Counted from the stretch's first letter, positions 10,061-18,438 are shown. The stretch is DNA of 34,210 bases from Propionicimonas sp. (GCA_027492575.1 JAPUEM010000133.1:8109-42318), one strand, 5' to 3'. The notes: generated from the letters alone by a model not told the origin. Numbers and translations: made by a program.

Positions 10061-10384
10061 CCTCAATCCTGTCTGCGCTGTCCGCCCAAAGGGCGGGGGT
10101 GGGGGGCGACAGAACCCGAGGACCACGTTGTCGGGGCTCCGGGCGCTGCCAGGTGCGGGCATGCCGCCCGCGAGAGCAGGATGCTCACGTCCCGTACCTA
10201 ACACTGCTTACCCGGCTCCGCGCAAGTGAGAATCGGGAGCTCAGGGCGAGTCTTCAGCCCACGTTCAGGCATCACGATCCAGCCGGTCGCCGCGCACGGC
10301 GTGCGCAACCGATCCCGCCGATCGGTCCACCGTGCCGTCGGCCAGGCCGGCCGCCGTCCACCCCTTGGTCGGCCCGTCCAGCCC
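10061..10384. other. Intergenic region upstream of the PTS gene
   Basis: This 324-bp gap precedes the PTS gene and follows the repressor gene, both on the minus strand. No gene is convincing. A short hairpin (CCGCCC-AAA-GGGCGG, 10082-10096) lies 22 bases before the PTS start and would be in the mRNA leader. I could not find a clear antiterminator (RAT) site or a strong promoter. Confidence 0.5.
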
Positions 10385-10645
10385 TCAGGCCAGCGAGAGG
10401 AAGAGCTTCTCCAGGGAGCCGAGGTCGAGGTCGTCGTTGTCGGGGTTGGCCAGGCATTCCTTCAGGCCGGTGGAGATGACCGCGAAGCCGGCCCGATCCA
10501 GCGCCTTGGAGACCGCGGCCAGCTGGGTGACGATCTCCTGGCAGTCGCGCTCGTCCTCGATCATCTTGATGATGCCGCCGATCTGGCCCTGGGCGCGCTT
10601 GAGCCGGCGGGTGACCGTCGCCAGATCCGTGGCGTCGAGCTTCAC
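10385..10645 (-). CDS. CsoR/CstR-family repressor, likely thiol- or persulfide-sensing
   Basis: All-helical DNA-binding repressor (86 residues) of the CsoR/RcnR/FrmR family (DUF156). The helix with RRLKRAQGQIGGIIKMIED is typical. Two Cys remain at positions 35 (DERDCQEI) and 64 (LKECLAN). The His that binds copper in CsoR (Cys-His-Cys in M. tuberculosis) is replaced by Gly60. A Cys pair without this His is the pattern of CstR, which senses persulfides, so a thiol sensor is more likely than a copper sensor. The GTG start at 10645 overlaps the thioredoxin stop by four bases (GTGA), so the two genes are translationally coupled. A CsoR-like operator lies upstream of the operon at 11053-11068. Confidence 0.88.
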   Translation of the reverse strand: MKLDATDLATVTRRLKRAQGQIGGIIKMIEDERDCQEIVTQLAAVSKALDRAGFAVISTGLKECLANPDNDDLDLGSLEKLFLSLA

Positions 10646-11013
10646 GACGCCTCACTCCCCCGGGCGGCCAGTTCGGCGCGCACCTCGTCCATATCCAGGT
10701 CGCGGATGGCGCCGATCAGCTCCTCCAGGGCGGACGCGGGCAGCGCGCCGGGCTGGGAGAAGATCAGGACGCCGTCGCGGAAGGCCATCAGGGTCGGGAT
10801 GGACGAGATGCCCGCGGCGCCGGAGAGCTCGCGTTCGGCCTCGGTGTCGACCTTGCCGAAGACGATGTCGGAGTGCTTCTCGGCGGCCTTCTCGAAGACC
10901 GGGGCGAACATCCGGCACGGGCCGCACCAGGAGGCCCACCAGTCGACCAGCAGGATGTCGTTGTCGTTGACGGCAGCCTCGAAGCTGTCGGCGGTCAGGT
11001 TGACGGTGGCCAT
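10642..11013 (-). CDS. Thioredoxin
   Basis: Small (123-residue) cytoplasmic thiol-disulfide oxidoreductase. The active site WCGPC is at 29-33 and the cis-proline in SSIPTLMAF at 73. The fold is otherwise standard, with a short acidic C-terminal tail (DMDEVRAELAARGSEAS). An AGGAG ribosome binding site stands before the ATG at 11013. It is the first gene of a two-gene operon with a CstR-like repressor, which suggests that this copy answers to thiol or sulfur stress rather than being the general housekeeping thioredoxin; that role is inferred. Confidence 0.94.
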   Translation of the reverse strand: MATVNLTADSFEAAVNDNDILLVDWWASWCGPCRMFAPVFEKAAEKHSDIVFGKVDTEAERELSGAAGISSIPTLMAFRDGVLIFSQPGALPASALEELIGAIRDLDMDEVRAELAARGSEAS

Positions 11014-11040
11014 GGGACTCCTCGCGCTCGGTTCCTGCCC

Positions 11041-11068
11041 AGTGTAACGGCGATACCCCCTTGGGTAT
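11041..11068 (-). promoter_or_regulatory. CsoR/CstR-type operator and promoter of the thioredoxin operon
   Basis: ATACCC-CCTT-GGGTAT (11053-11068) is a perfect 6-bp inverted repeat and matches the G-tract-rich operators known for CsoR and CstR proteins. A candidate -10 TACACT on the minus strand (11046-11041) lies right after it, so a bound repressor would block polymerase. The thioredoxin start is 28 bases beyond the -10. The site may also affect the divergent SDR-HAD gene. Confidence 0.75.
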
Positions 11069-11220
11069 TTCCGGGTGAGCGATCATCGCCGCTGTGACGC
11101 CCGGATGCTACCGTGACACCTGCCTTACCCGGGCGGCTGCCACCCCTGGCCGGCGGCGACCGCCGGGGCGCGCACCGCCCGGCGTCCGCTGGTTCGCAAT
11201 CCGAAAGGGGATCCCCGCCC

Positions 11221-13446
11221 GTGAGCATCGACCTCGGCAACGCCAACATCCTGCTCACCGGGGCCACCGGATTCGTCGGTCAGGCGATCCTGGAGCGGCT
11301 GCTGACCAGCCACCCCGGAACCACCATCACCGTCCTGGTGCGGCCCAAGGGCACCATCTCGGCGGAGCGTCGGCTCACCAGCCTGCTGCGCAAGTCGGTC
11401 TTCGCCAACTGGATCGAGCAGGTCGGCGCCGACGAGGCGAAGCGGATCGTCGCCGAGCGGGTGCGGGTGGTCGAGGGATCGCTGGGCGATCTGGGGCCGG
11501 AGCCGGAGAAGCTCGACCTGGTGCTGCACTCCGCCTCGTCGGTGAACTTCGACGACCCGATCGACCAGGCCTTCGGCACCAACGTCAGCGGTGTCGCCAA
11601 GCTCTACCAGGCCCTGCTGGCCGCCGGCGCCGACCCGCATGTCGTCCATGTCTCCACCGCCTACGTCAACGGCGCCCGCAAGGGCCTGGTGACCGAGGAT
11701 CCGGTCGAGCACGAGGTCGACTGGCGGGTCGAGGAGCAGGCCGCGCTCACCGCCCGTTCCCGGGTGGACGAGGCGTCGCGCCAGCCGGCCCGGCTGCGGC
11801 AATTCCTCAAGGAGGCCCAGCAGGCGGTCGGCAAGGTCGGCCCGCAGGCGGTCGCCGAGGCCACCGAAGCCGCCCGCCGCGCCTGGGTGGACGAGCAACT
11901 GGTCGAGCACGGCCGGGCCCGCGCCCAGAGCCTGGGCTGGACGGACGCCTACACCCTCACCAAGGCCCTGGCCGAGCGGCTGGCCGAGGAACTGTGGCTG
12001 GGCAACGGCCACCGGCTGAGCGTGGTGCGGCCGTCCATCATCGAGAGCGCGCTGCGGCACCCCTACCCCGGCTGGATCGACGGCTTCAAGGTGGCCGACC
12101 CGCTGATCATCGCCTACGGACGCGGCCAGCTGCCCGAATTCCCGGGCCTGCCCGACAGCGTGCTGGACGTCGTCCCGGTCGACTTCGTGGTGAACGCGGT
12201 GCTGGCCGCGGCGGCCACCGAGGCGCCGCGGGATCGCGCCCGGTACTTCCACATGGGCTCGGGGGCGACCAACCCGCTGCCCTTCCACCAGATGTACGAC
12301 GCGATCCGCACCTACTTCACCGAGAACCCCATTCCGGGGGCGAACGGGCCCACCCGGGTGCCGCCGTGGAAATTCCCCGGCGGGGTCCGGTTCGAGGCCG
12401 AGATGAAGCGCAAGGAGACCGGCGTCAAGCTCGCCGCCCGCACGCTCTCGCGGCTGCCGGCCGGCGAACGCACCCGGGAATGGCTGGGCAGCCTGGAATC
12501 GGCCGAGCGTGATCTGGGGATGCTGCGGAAGTTCTCCGACCTCTACCGCGCCTACGTGCAATCCGAGGTGCTCTTCGACGACACCCAGACCCGGGCGCTG
12601 CACGCCGAGGTGGCCGACGGGCCGGCGGACGACACCGGCTTCGACGTCGCCGGCATCGACTGGCACCACTACCTGCAGGATGTGCACCTGCCGGCGATCA
12701 CCAAGCTCACCCGGGCCTTCGCCAACCGCGGGGAGCGCAGCGAGCGCACCCGGCGTCCGCTCGCCCCGGGCGAGAACGTGGTGGCGGTCTTCGACCTGGA
12801 GGGCACCGTGCTGCACGCCAACCTGGTGCAGCAGTACCTGTGGTTGCGCGACGCCGAGCAGGACATCACCGCGCTGCCGCGCGAGGTGACCAAGATCGCG
12901 GCGATGCTGCCACGGTTCCTGGCCGCCGAGCGGCGGGACCGCAGCGAGTTCATCCGCAGCTTCCTGCGGCTGCACCGCGGGATGCGGGTCGACGAGTTGC
13001 AGCGCTACATCGCCGGACCGGTCGGACGGAAGCTGCGCGAGCACCTGCTGGCCGACGCCCTGGAGCGGGTCGCCGAGCATCGCGCCGTCGGGCATCACAC
13101 CGTGCTGGTGACCGGCGGGGTGGACATCCTGGCCGAGATCGCGGCCCCCCACTTCGACGAGGTGGTGGCCACCGGCCTGCACGCCACGGACGGGGTGCTG
13201 ACCGGCTACCTGGCCTCTCCCCCGATCGTCGGCGAGGCCCGGGCGGCCTGGCTGAAGAGCTACGCCGAGGCCCGCGGCTTCGACCTGAGCGCCTCCTACG
13301 GCTACGGCGACAGCCAGGCCGACACCTCCTGGCTGCAACTGCTGGGCAATCCGGTGGCGGTCAACCCCGACCAGCGGCTCTTCACGGTGGCCCGTGCCAA
13401 GCACTGGGAGGTCGCGGTGTGGAAGCGTCCGGAGCCGGCGAAGTAG
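11221..13446 (+). CDS. SDR-type reductase fused to a HAD-IB phosphatase-like domain
   Basis: A 741-residue two-domain protein. The N-terminal half is an extended short-chain dehydrogenase of the male-sterility/fatty acyl-CoA (thioester) reductase kind. It has the nucleotide motif TGATGFVG at about 13-20 and the catalytic YTLTK at about 244-248. The C-terminal part from about 520 is a HAD-IB domain with FDLEGT (D525, E527), the VTGG segment and GYGDSQADTSW at about 694. The second acid of motif I is Glu where the canonical motif has Asp. The likely role is lipid metabolism (reducing an acyl thioester, or acting on a phospholipid intermediate), but the reaction is not known. The GTG at 11221 has AAGGGG ten bases upstream. 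The gene diverges from the thioredoxin operon and ends in a hairpin terminator. Confidence 0.88.
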   Translation: MSIDLGNANILLTGATGFVGQAILERLLTSHPGTTITVLVRPKGTISAERRLTSLLRKSVFANWIEQVGADEAKRIVAERVRVVEGSLGDLGPEPEKLDLVLHSASSVNFDDPIDQAFGTNVSGVAKLYQALLAAGADPHVVHVSTAYVNGARKGLVTEDPVEHEVDWRVEEQAALTARSRVDEASRQPARLRQFLKEAQQAVGKVGPQAVAEATEAARRAWVDEQLVEHGRARAQSLGWTDAYTLTKALAERLAEELWLGNGHRLSVVRPSIIESALRHPYPGWIDGFKVADPLIIAYGRGQLPEFPGLPDSVLDVVPVDFVVNAVLAAAATEAPRDRARYFHMGSGATNPLPFHQMYDAIRTYFTENPIPGANGPTRVPPWKFPGGVRFEAEMKRKETGVKLAARTLSRLPAGERTREWLGSLESAERDLGMLRKFSDLYRAYVQSEVLFDDTQTRALHAEVADGPADDTGFDVAGIDWHHYLQDVHLPAITKLTRAFANRGERSERTRRPLAPGENVVAVFDLEGTVLHANLVQQYLWLRDAEQDITALPREVTKIAAMLPRFLAAERRDRSEFIRSFLRLHRGMRVDELQRYIAGPVGRKLREHLLADALERVAEHRAVGHHTVLVTGGVDILAEIAAPHFDEVVATGLHATDGVLTGYLASPPIVGEARAAWLKSYAEARGFDLSASYGYGDSQADTSWLQLLGNPVAVNPDQRLFTVARAKHWEVAVWKRPEPAK

Positions 13447-13460
13447 CCGCCCGAACCAAG

Positions 13461-13487
13461 GAATCCGGTCCCCTGGGGGCCGGATTC
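13461..13487 (+). terminator. Terminator of the SDR-HAD gene
   Basis: GAATCCGGTCCC pairs with GGGGCCGGATTC (12 bp, one G-T pair) around a CTG loop, 14 bases after the stop codon, followed by a pyrimidine-rich TCTCT. It may also serve the tRNA transcript coming from the other strand. Confidence 0.8.
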
Positions 13488-13495
13488 TCTGTGTG

Positions 13496-13568
13496 AGCCG
13501 CCTTGGGGAATCGAACCCCAGACCTTCTCATTACGAGTGAGACGCTCTGCCGACTGAGCTAAGGCGGC
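13496..13568 (-). tRNA. tRNA-Thr (anticodon CGT)
   Basis: The reverse complement folds into a full cloverleaf of 73 bases. The acceptor is GCCGCCT/AGGCGGC, the D arm contains TAGCTCAG and GGCAGAGC, the anticodon arm is TCTCA/TGAGA with loop CTCGTAA, and the T arm is GGGGTTCGATTCCCC. The anticodon CGT reads ACG. No CCA is encoded. The tRNA lies at the left edge of the sugar catabolic locus. Confidence 0.96.
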
Positions 13569-13827
13569 CTGGCCGGGCGAGCCCGAGCCGGAGCACAACT
13601 ATAGGGGCAGGCCACCGGTTGGCACGAACCAGGGCGGGGTGACCGAACCCGGCAGCCGGTCGGCGCCGATCGCCGGCTGGGACCGTCCAGCACCCCCAAA
13701 GACACTGATATAACGATTTTGCAACGACCCCTAGCGCGGCTCTGGTCCATGCTTTACAGTCTGCTAAATCGATTCCAACAACGAGGTGCCATCGAAGACC
13801 GGCCACGGCCGGAGAAAGGAAACCGAC
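13569..13827 (+). promoter_or_regulatory. Promoter region of the fructan operon with candidate LacI operator (13767-13774)
   Basis: This 259-bp region is more AT-rich than its surroundings around 13700-13780. AATCGATT (13767-13774) is an 8-bp palindrome with a central CG, the hallmark of LacI-family operators, and lies 53 bases before the first gene. Candidate promoter hexamers are nearby (TATAAC at 13709, TTTACA at 13753), but no pair has ideal spacing. The AGAAAGGA ribosome binding site is at 13813-13820. Confidence 0.45.
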
Positions 13828-15135
13828 ATGTCGCGTTCCTCATTCATCAAGGCAGCGGCGATCGCCGCCGTCATCCCCCTCGCCCTCACCGCTGCCTGCA
13901 GCAGCCAGGGCAAGGGCAATACCCAGACCGAGGACGGGAAGACCCTGCTCACCCTGTGGACCCACTCCGCGGGCAACGAGCTGGAGATGAACGTCATCAG
14001 CCAGATCGTCGACGACTTCAACGCCTCCCAGGCCGACTACACCGTCGAGCGCCAGGACTTCCCGCAGGACGCCTACAACGACTCCGTCCAGGGTGCCGCC
14101 GCGGCGAACCAGCTCCCCTGCATCCTCGATGTGGACGGGCCGATCATGCCGAACTGGGCGTGGAACGGCTGGCTCGTGCCGTCCGGCCTCACCGACGCCG
14201 ATGTCGCGGACTTCCTGCCCGCCACCGTCGGACGCTACAACGACCAGATCTATTCGATCGGCTACTGGGACGTGAACACCGTCCTGTACGCCCGGAAGTC
14301 GGCCGTCGAGAAGGCCGGCGCCCGCGTCCCGACCGTCGACCAGCCATGGACCAAGGACGAGTTCAACGCCCTGCAGGACAAGATCAAGGCTTCCGGCGAG
14401 TTCGACTACGTCATCGACTACGGCCCCAGCTGGACCGGTGAGTGGTGGCCCTACGCCTTCTCGCCCATCCTGCAGAGCTTCGGCGGCGACCTGATCGACC
14501 GCAACGGCTTCGAGACCGCTCAGGGCGCGCTCAACGGCCCGCAGGCGCTGGAGTTCGCCACCTGGTTCCAGCGGCAGTTCACCGAGGGCTACGCGCCGAA
14601 GTCGAACGCGCAGGATCGCACCGAGTTCCTCGACGGCAAGGCCGCCATGCAGTGGAACGGCATCTGGGGCTACTCCGACAACATCGCCAAGTACCCCGAT
14701 GATCTGATCGTCACCCCGCTGCCCGACTTCGGCGCCGGTTCCAAGGCGGGCGTCGGCTCGTGGCAGTACGCCCTGTCGAAGACCTGCAGCGAGAAGCAGC
14801 TCGCCGGCGGTCTGGCCTACCTGAAGTTCTCCATGGCTGACAAGTACATCGCCCAGTTCTCCGATGCCACCTCGCTGATCCCGGCCACCGCCTCGGCCGC
14901 CGCCGCGACCACCAAGGGCTTCTTCGGCCCGGGCGGGCCGCTCGAAGTGGCCTACCAGATCAGCCAGAAGTACGGCCTGGAGCGTCCGGCCACCCCGGCC
15001 TACCCGGTGATCAGCCAGGTCTTCGAGAAGAACCTCGCCGATCTCATCAACGGAACCGAGCCGCAGAAGACCCTCGACCAGATGGTCAGCGAGATCGACG
15101 CCGACATCAAGTCGGCCGGCTACAACAACCGCTGA
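13828..15135 (+). CDS. ABC transporter sugar-binding lipoprotein (family 1)
   Basis: Extracellular solute-binding protein (435 residues) that captures oligosaccharides for the two permeases encoded next. It begins with a lipoprotein signal (ALTAAC, lipid Cys at about residue 24). The LLTLWTHSAGNELEMNVISQIVDDFN opening, in pieces, is typical of CUT1 sugar-binding proteins, as are the SIGYWDVNTVLYA and FLDGKAAMQWNG segments. The ATG at 13828 has AGAAAGGA seven bases upstream. The frame is open upstream to 13786, but the signal peptide decides the start. Specificity for fructooligosaccharides or sucrose is inferred from the GH32 and GH13 genes downstream. Confidence 0.93.
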   Translation: MSRSSFIKAAAIAAVIPLALTAACSSQGKGNTQTEDGKTLLTLWTHSAGNELEMNVISQIVDDFNASQADYTVERQDFPQDAYNDSVQGAAAANQLPCILDVDGPIMPNWAWNGWLVPSGLTDADVADFLPATVGRYNDQIYSIGYWDVNTVLYARKSAVEKAGARVPTVDQPWTKDEFNALQDKIKASGEFDYVIDYGPSWTGEWWPYAFSPILQSFGGDLIDRNGFETAQGALNGPQALEFATWFQRQFTEGYAPKSNAQDRTEFLDGKAAMQWNGIWGYSDNIAKYPDDLIVTPLPDFGAGSKAGVGSWQYALSKTCSEKQLAGGLAYLKFSMADKYIAQFSDATSLIPATASAAAATTKGFFGPGGPLEVAYQISQKYGLERPATPAYPVISQVFEKNLADLINGTEPQKTLDQMVSEIDADIKSAGYNNR

Positions 15136-15140
15136 GTGTC

Positions 15141-15167
15141 AGGGGGCCGGCGCACAGCCGGCCCCCT
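15141..15167 (+). other. Intercistronic hairpin after the binding-protein gene
   Basis: A perfect 11-bp stem (AGGGGGCCGGC/GCCGGCCCCCT) with a 5-base loop begins 6 bases after the stop codon. There is no T-run. Such hairpins between binding-protein and permease genes commonly stabilise the upstream message or attenuate transcription, giving more binding protein than permease. Confidence 0.8.
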
Positions 15168-15199
15168 CCTCACTCCGAAACTCCAAAGAAGGAGAGCTG

Positions 15200-16087
15200 A
15201 TGTCGGCAACCAAAGTCGCAGGCCGCCTGAATCAGGCGGCGCGCGAGGAAAGACGGGCGGGCTACGCGTTCATCGCCCCCGCCGTGATCCTGATGGTCCT
15301 GTTCTTCGTCGTCCCGGTCCTGATGTCGTTCACGCTGGGCTTCACCAACGCCCGGCTGGGCTCCGCGGCAGCCTCGCAGTTCGTCGGCTTCGACAACTTC
15401 GTCCGCGCCCTGGTCAACGACCCGACGTTCTGGGACGCGCTGCGCAATATCGCGGTCTTCGTGCTGGTGGTGGTCCCGTTCCAGGGTGGTCTGGGCCTGC
15501 TGCTCGCCATGCTGATCAACCAGAAGCTACGCGGCATCACCGCGTTCCGGGTGATGTTCTTCATGCCCGTGGTGACGTCCATGGTCGTGGTGGCCATGCT
15601 GTGGCGGTTCATGTACCAGAAGGACGGCCTGATCAACGCCATCTTCGGCTTCAACGTCGACTGGCTCAACGAACCCTCCACCGCCATGCCGGCGGTGATC
15701 GTCATGTCGATCTGGCAGGGGGTCGGGTTCCACATGATCCTGTGGCTCGCCGGCCTGCAGCAGATCAACCTCGATCTCTACGAGGCGGCCTCGATCGACG
15801 GCGCCAGCAACTGGGAACAGTTCAAGCACGTCACCATTCCGGGGCTCCGTCCCACCTTCGTCTTCATCCTGATCACGATCACCATCGCGGCCTTCTCGCT
15901 GTTCACGCAGATCGACGTGATGACCAGCGGCGGCCCGGCGAACGCGACCACGACGCTGGTCTACCACATCATCCAGATGGGTTCGGGACGAGGGGACGTG
16001 GGGTACGCCTCGGCGCTCTCCCTCATCTTCTTCCTGATCGTGCTGACGATCACCCTGATCCAGCGCAAGCTCACCAAGGAGGACTGA
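15200..16087 (+). CDS. ABC sugar permease, MalF-like
   Basis: Inner-membrane component (295 residues) of a CUT1 sugar transporter. About six hydrophobic segments are visible, the first near residues 22-45 (AFIAPAVILMVLFFVVPVLM). The EAA loop that contacts the ATPase is EAASIDGASNWEQFKHVTIP. The start at 15200 has GGAGA five bases upstream. It follows the binding-protein gene and is 3 bases from the second permease. No ATPase gene is present, so a shared MsmK-type ATPase elsewhere in the genome is expected. Confidence 0.94.
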   Translation: MSATKVAGRLNQAAREERRAGYAFIAPAVILMVLFFVVPVLMSFTLGFTNARLGSAAASQFVGFDNFVRALVNDPTFWDALRNIAVFVLVVVPFQGGLGLLLAMLINQKLRGITAFRVMFFMPVVTSMVVVAMLWRFMYQKDGLINAIFGFNVDWLNEPSTAMPAVIVMSIWQGVGFHMILWLAGLQQINLDLYEAASIDGASNWEQFKHVTIPGLRPTFVFILITITIAAFSLFTQIDVMTSGGPANATTTLVYHIIQMGSGRGDVGYASALSLIFFLIVLTITLIQRKLTKED

Positions 16088-16090
16088 GCC

Positions 16091-17017
16091 ATGACCGCAT
16101 CCACTGCCGTCAAGCCCAGGAAGGCGATCCAGAAGGACCCCACCGCGGGCAAGCCGATCACCTACCTGCCGCTGGTGCTGCTCGCGCTGACCTTCGTCCT
16201 GCCGCTGCTCTTCATGATCTCGTCCAGCTTCAAGCCGCGGACGCAGATCCTGGCCGACCTGACCAGCTGGAAGGCGTTCTTCCCGGTCGGCGAGCTCTCG
16301 ATGGACAACTACGCGGGGGTCTTCGACCGGGTTCCGGTCGCGCAGTTCTTCTTCAACTCCCTCGTGGTGACCGTCTCGATCGTCGTCCTCGGCCTGTTCA
16401 TCAACTCGCTGGCGGGGTTCGCCCTGGCACGGCTCAACTTCAAGGGACGGGGCGTCATTCTCGGTGCCGTCATCGCCACCCTGATCGTGCCCTTCGAGAC
16501 CTTCGCCATCCCGATGGTCTACTGGGTCTCGCAGCTGCCCCGGATCGCCCTGTACAGCGACGGGTTCGCTCTTGAGACCGGGTGGAGCAACAGCTACGAG
16601 GTGCTGATCGTGCCGTTCATCGCGAACGCCTTCTCCATCTTCCTGTTCACGCAGTACTTCAGCTCGATCCCCAAGGAGATCGACGAAGCCGCCCGCGTGG
16701 ACGGGGCCAGCTGGTTCCGCATCTACCGCTCGATCGTCGCACCGCTGGCCGGGCCCGCGTTCGCGACCTCGGCGATCCTCACCTTCCTGCCCCAGTGGAA
16801 CTCCTACCTGTGGCCGCTGCTGGTGATCCAGGAGGAGAAGATGCGTCCGGTCCAGGTGGGCATGCGGTACTTCTTCGCCAGCGGGACGGCCGAAGGCACG
16901 CCGTGGGGACAGATCATGGCCTATACGACCATGATCACCATCCCCGTGATCGTGGTCTTCCTGCTCTTCCAGCGGGCGTTCATCTCCTCGATCGCCTCCT
17001 CGGGCGTGAAGGGTTAG
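16091..17017 (+). CDS. ABC sugar permease, MalG-like
   Basis: Second membrane component (308 residues) of the same transporter. It has a short basic N-terminus and about six membrane segments. The EAA loop is EIDEAARVDGASWFRIYRSI. A gap of only 3 bases after the first permease indicates coupling. The stretch of about 25 residues around ALYSDGFALETGW between two membrane segments is a periplasm-side or cytoplasmic loop typical of CUT1 permeases. Confidence 0.94.
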   Translation: MTASTAVKPRKAIQKDPTAGKPITYLPLVLLALTFVLPLLFMISSSFKPRTQILADLTSWKAFFPVGELSMDNYAGVFDRVPVAQFFFNSLVVTVSIVVLGLFINSLAGFALARLNFKGRGVILGAVIATLIVPFETFAIPMVYWVSQLPRIALYSDGFALETGWSNSYEVLIVPFIANAFSIFLFTQYFSSIPKEIDEAARVDGASWFRIYRSIVAPLAGPAFATSAILTFLPQWNSYLWPLLVIQEEKMRPVQVGMRYFFASGTAEGTPWGQIMAYTTMITIPVIVVFLLFQRAFISSIASSGVKG

Positions 17018-17039
17018 CCAGACCATCCCACCTCCGGTG

Positions 17040-17072
17040 AGGGGCTGCGTCGACCTGTGCGACGCAGCCCCT
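17040..17072 (+). other. Intercistronic hairpin between permease and GH32 genes
   Basis: A perfect 13-bp stem (AGGGGCTGCGTCG/CGACGCAGCCCCT) with a 7-base loop lies in the 92-bp gap, 22 bases after the permease stop. No T-run follows, and only 37 bases remain before the next start, which leaves little room for a promoter. It could be a leaky terminator or an mRNA processing or stabilising structure. Confidence 0.8.
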
Positions 17073-17109
17073 GCCGTCCTCCCACCACTGACGATGTCGA
17101 AAGGCAGAA

Positions 17110-18417
17110 ATGACCCTCCCGTCCCATCCGGATCGGAGCTTCCCCCGCCTGCACCCCCGCCCGGCGAAAGGATGGCTGAACGATCCCAACGGCATCCACC
17201 ACGATCGCGGCCGCTGGCAGGTCTTCTTCCAGTACAACCCCGATTCGGCCCGCCATCAGCGGATCACCTGGGGCCAGGTGAGTTCGGACGACCTGCTGAA
17301 CTGGCGCGATGAGGGGGTGGCGATCCGGCCCCAGCCAGGCGCCGGCGACGAGTACGGCTGCTGGACGGGAGTGTGCGTGATCGACGCCGGCGTCCCCACC
17401 CTGGTCTACTCGGGGGTGCGGGACGAGACGGGGCCGTCCGAGGTCATGCTGGCCCGCCTGGAGGCCGACGGCTTCCGGCAGAGCCCCCGGGTGGCCGCGC
17501 CGATGCCCGACGACAGGTCGGTGACCACCGTCCGCGATCCGTTCCTGTTCGAGCACGGTGGCCGGCGGTGGGGCATCCAGGGCGCCGGGCTGGCCTCGGG
17601 CGAGCCGGCCGTCCTGCTCTACGACGCCACCGACCTCGAATCCTGGCGGTACCTGGGCGTCATGCTGGACGGCACCGACGAGGTGGCCGCGACGCTGCCC
17701 CGGTCGGAGGTCTGGGAGTGCCCGCAGCTGGTTGCCGTCGATGGCGCCTGGGTGCTCATCGTCTCGCGATCGCGGTACGGCCAGCCGGTGGCGGTCGACT
17801 ACCTGCTCGGCTCGCTGACCGTCGATCCGGGCAGCGGGCTGCCGCGATTCTCGCCACGCTCGGGCGGCAGCCTCGACGGCGGCCCGTCCTTCTACGCCCC
17901 GCAGGCCGTCCAGGCCGGTGACCGCGACGGCGGCGCCGAGCGGGTGCTGGTCTGGGGATGGGCCCGGGAGATCGCCGGCGAGGGGGTGCGCGGCCGAAGT
18001 GAAGCCGAGGCCGACGCCGTCGGCTGGTCGGGGACGCTGACCAGCGTCTGCGAGCTGGTGGTCGACGGCTACGCGGTCCGGCTGGTGCCGGCACGCGAGC
18101 TCGTCCGGCTGCGCGGCGAAGCGATCGACCCCGCCTCGGCCCTGCCGGATCAGGCCGAGATCCTCGTGCGTGGGCCGGGAACCGCCGAACTGCGGCTGGC
18201 GGCCGACGGCGAGCCCGGCCAGACCGTCTGGCGCGGCGACCTGGGCGAGCACACCACCCGCCTGCTGATCGACGCCTCCCTGGTCGAGGTCTTCGGGCTG
18301 GGCTCCACCACGCTGCGCGCCTACCCGGCGCCCGGAGAGGCCTACCGGCTCATCGCCGACCCCGGCACCGTCATCGACGCCTGGCAGCTCCGGCTGCCGG
18401 CCGGCTCACAGGACTGA
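17110..18417 (+). CDS. GH32 beta-fructosidase (sucrose/fructooligosaccharide hydrolase)
   Basis: Glycoside hydrolase family 32 enzyme (435 residues) that releases fructose from sucrose or short fructans. All three catalytic motifs are present: the nucleophile in WLNDPNG (D25), the transition-state stabiliser in VRDP (D143), and the acid/base in WECPQ (E203). A C-terminal beta-sandwich follows the five-bladed propeller. It has no signal peptide, so it acts on imported sugars in the cytoplasm. AAGG lies five bases before the ATG. It shares only general family similarity with the second GH32 encoded just downstream, so the two probably prefer different linkages or chain lengths. Confidence 0.93.
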   Translation: MTLPSHPDRSFPRLHPRPAKGWLNDPNGIHHDRGRWQVFFQYNPDSARHQRITWGQVSSDDLLNWRDEGVAIRPQPGAGDEYGCWTGVCVIDAGVPTLVYSGVRDETGPSEVMLARLEADGFRQSPRVAAPMPDDRSVTTVRDPFLFEHGGRRWGIQGAGLASGEPAVLLYDATDLESWRYLGVMLDGTDEVAATLPRSEVWECPQLVAVDGAWVLIVSRSRYGQPVAVDYLLGSLTVDPGSGLPRFSPRSGGSLDGGPSFYAPQAVQAGDRDGGAERVLVWGWAREIAGEGVRGRSEAEADAVGWSGTLTSVCELVVDGYAVRLVPARELVRLRGEAIDPASALPDQAEILVRGPGTAELRLAADGEPGQTVWRGDLGEHTTRLLIDASLVEVFGLGSTTLRAYPAPGEAYRLIADPGTVIDAWQLRLPAGSQD

Positions 18418-18438
18418 TCGGTGTCGGAGAGGACTGTG

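Noticed and set aside
10061..10384. Antiterminator (RAT) control of the PTS gene
   Set aside because: Only a short symmetrical hairpin is present; no RAT-terminator overlap and no antiterminator gene is nearby.
13496..13568. Phage or island attachment site in tRNA-Thr
   Set aside because: No second copy of the tRNA 3' end and no integrase gene were seen in the window.
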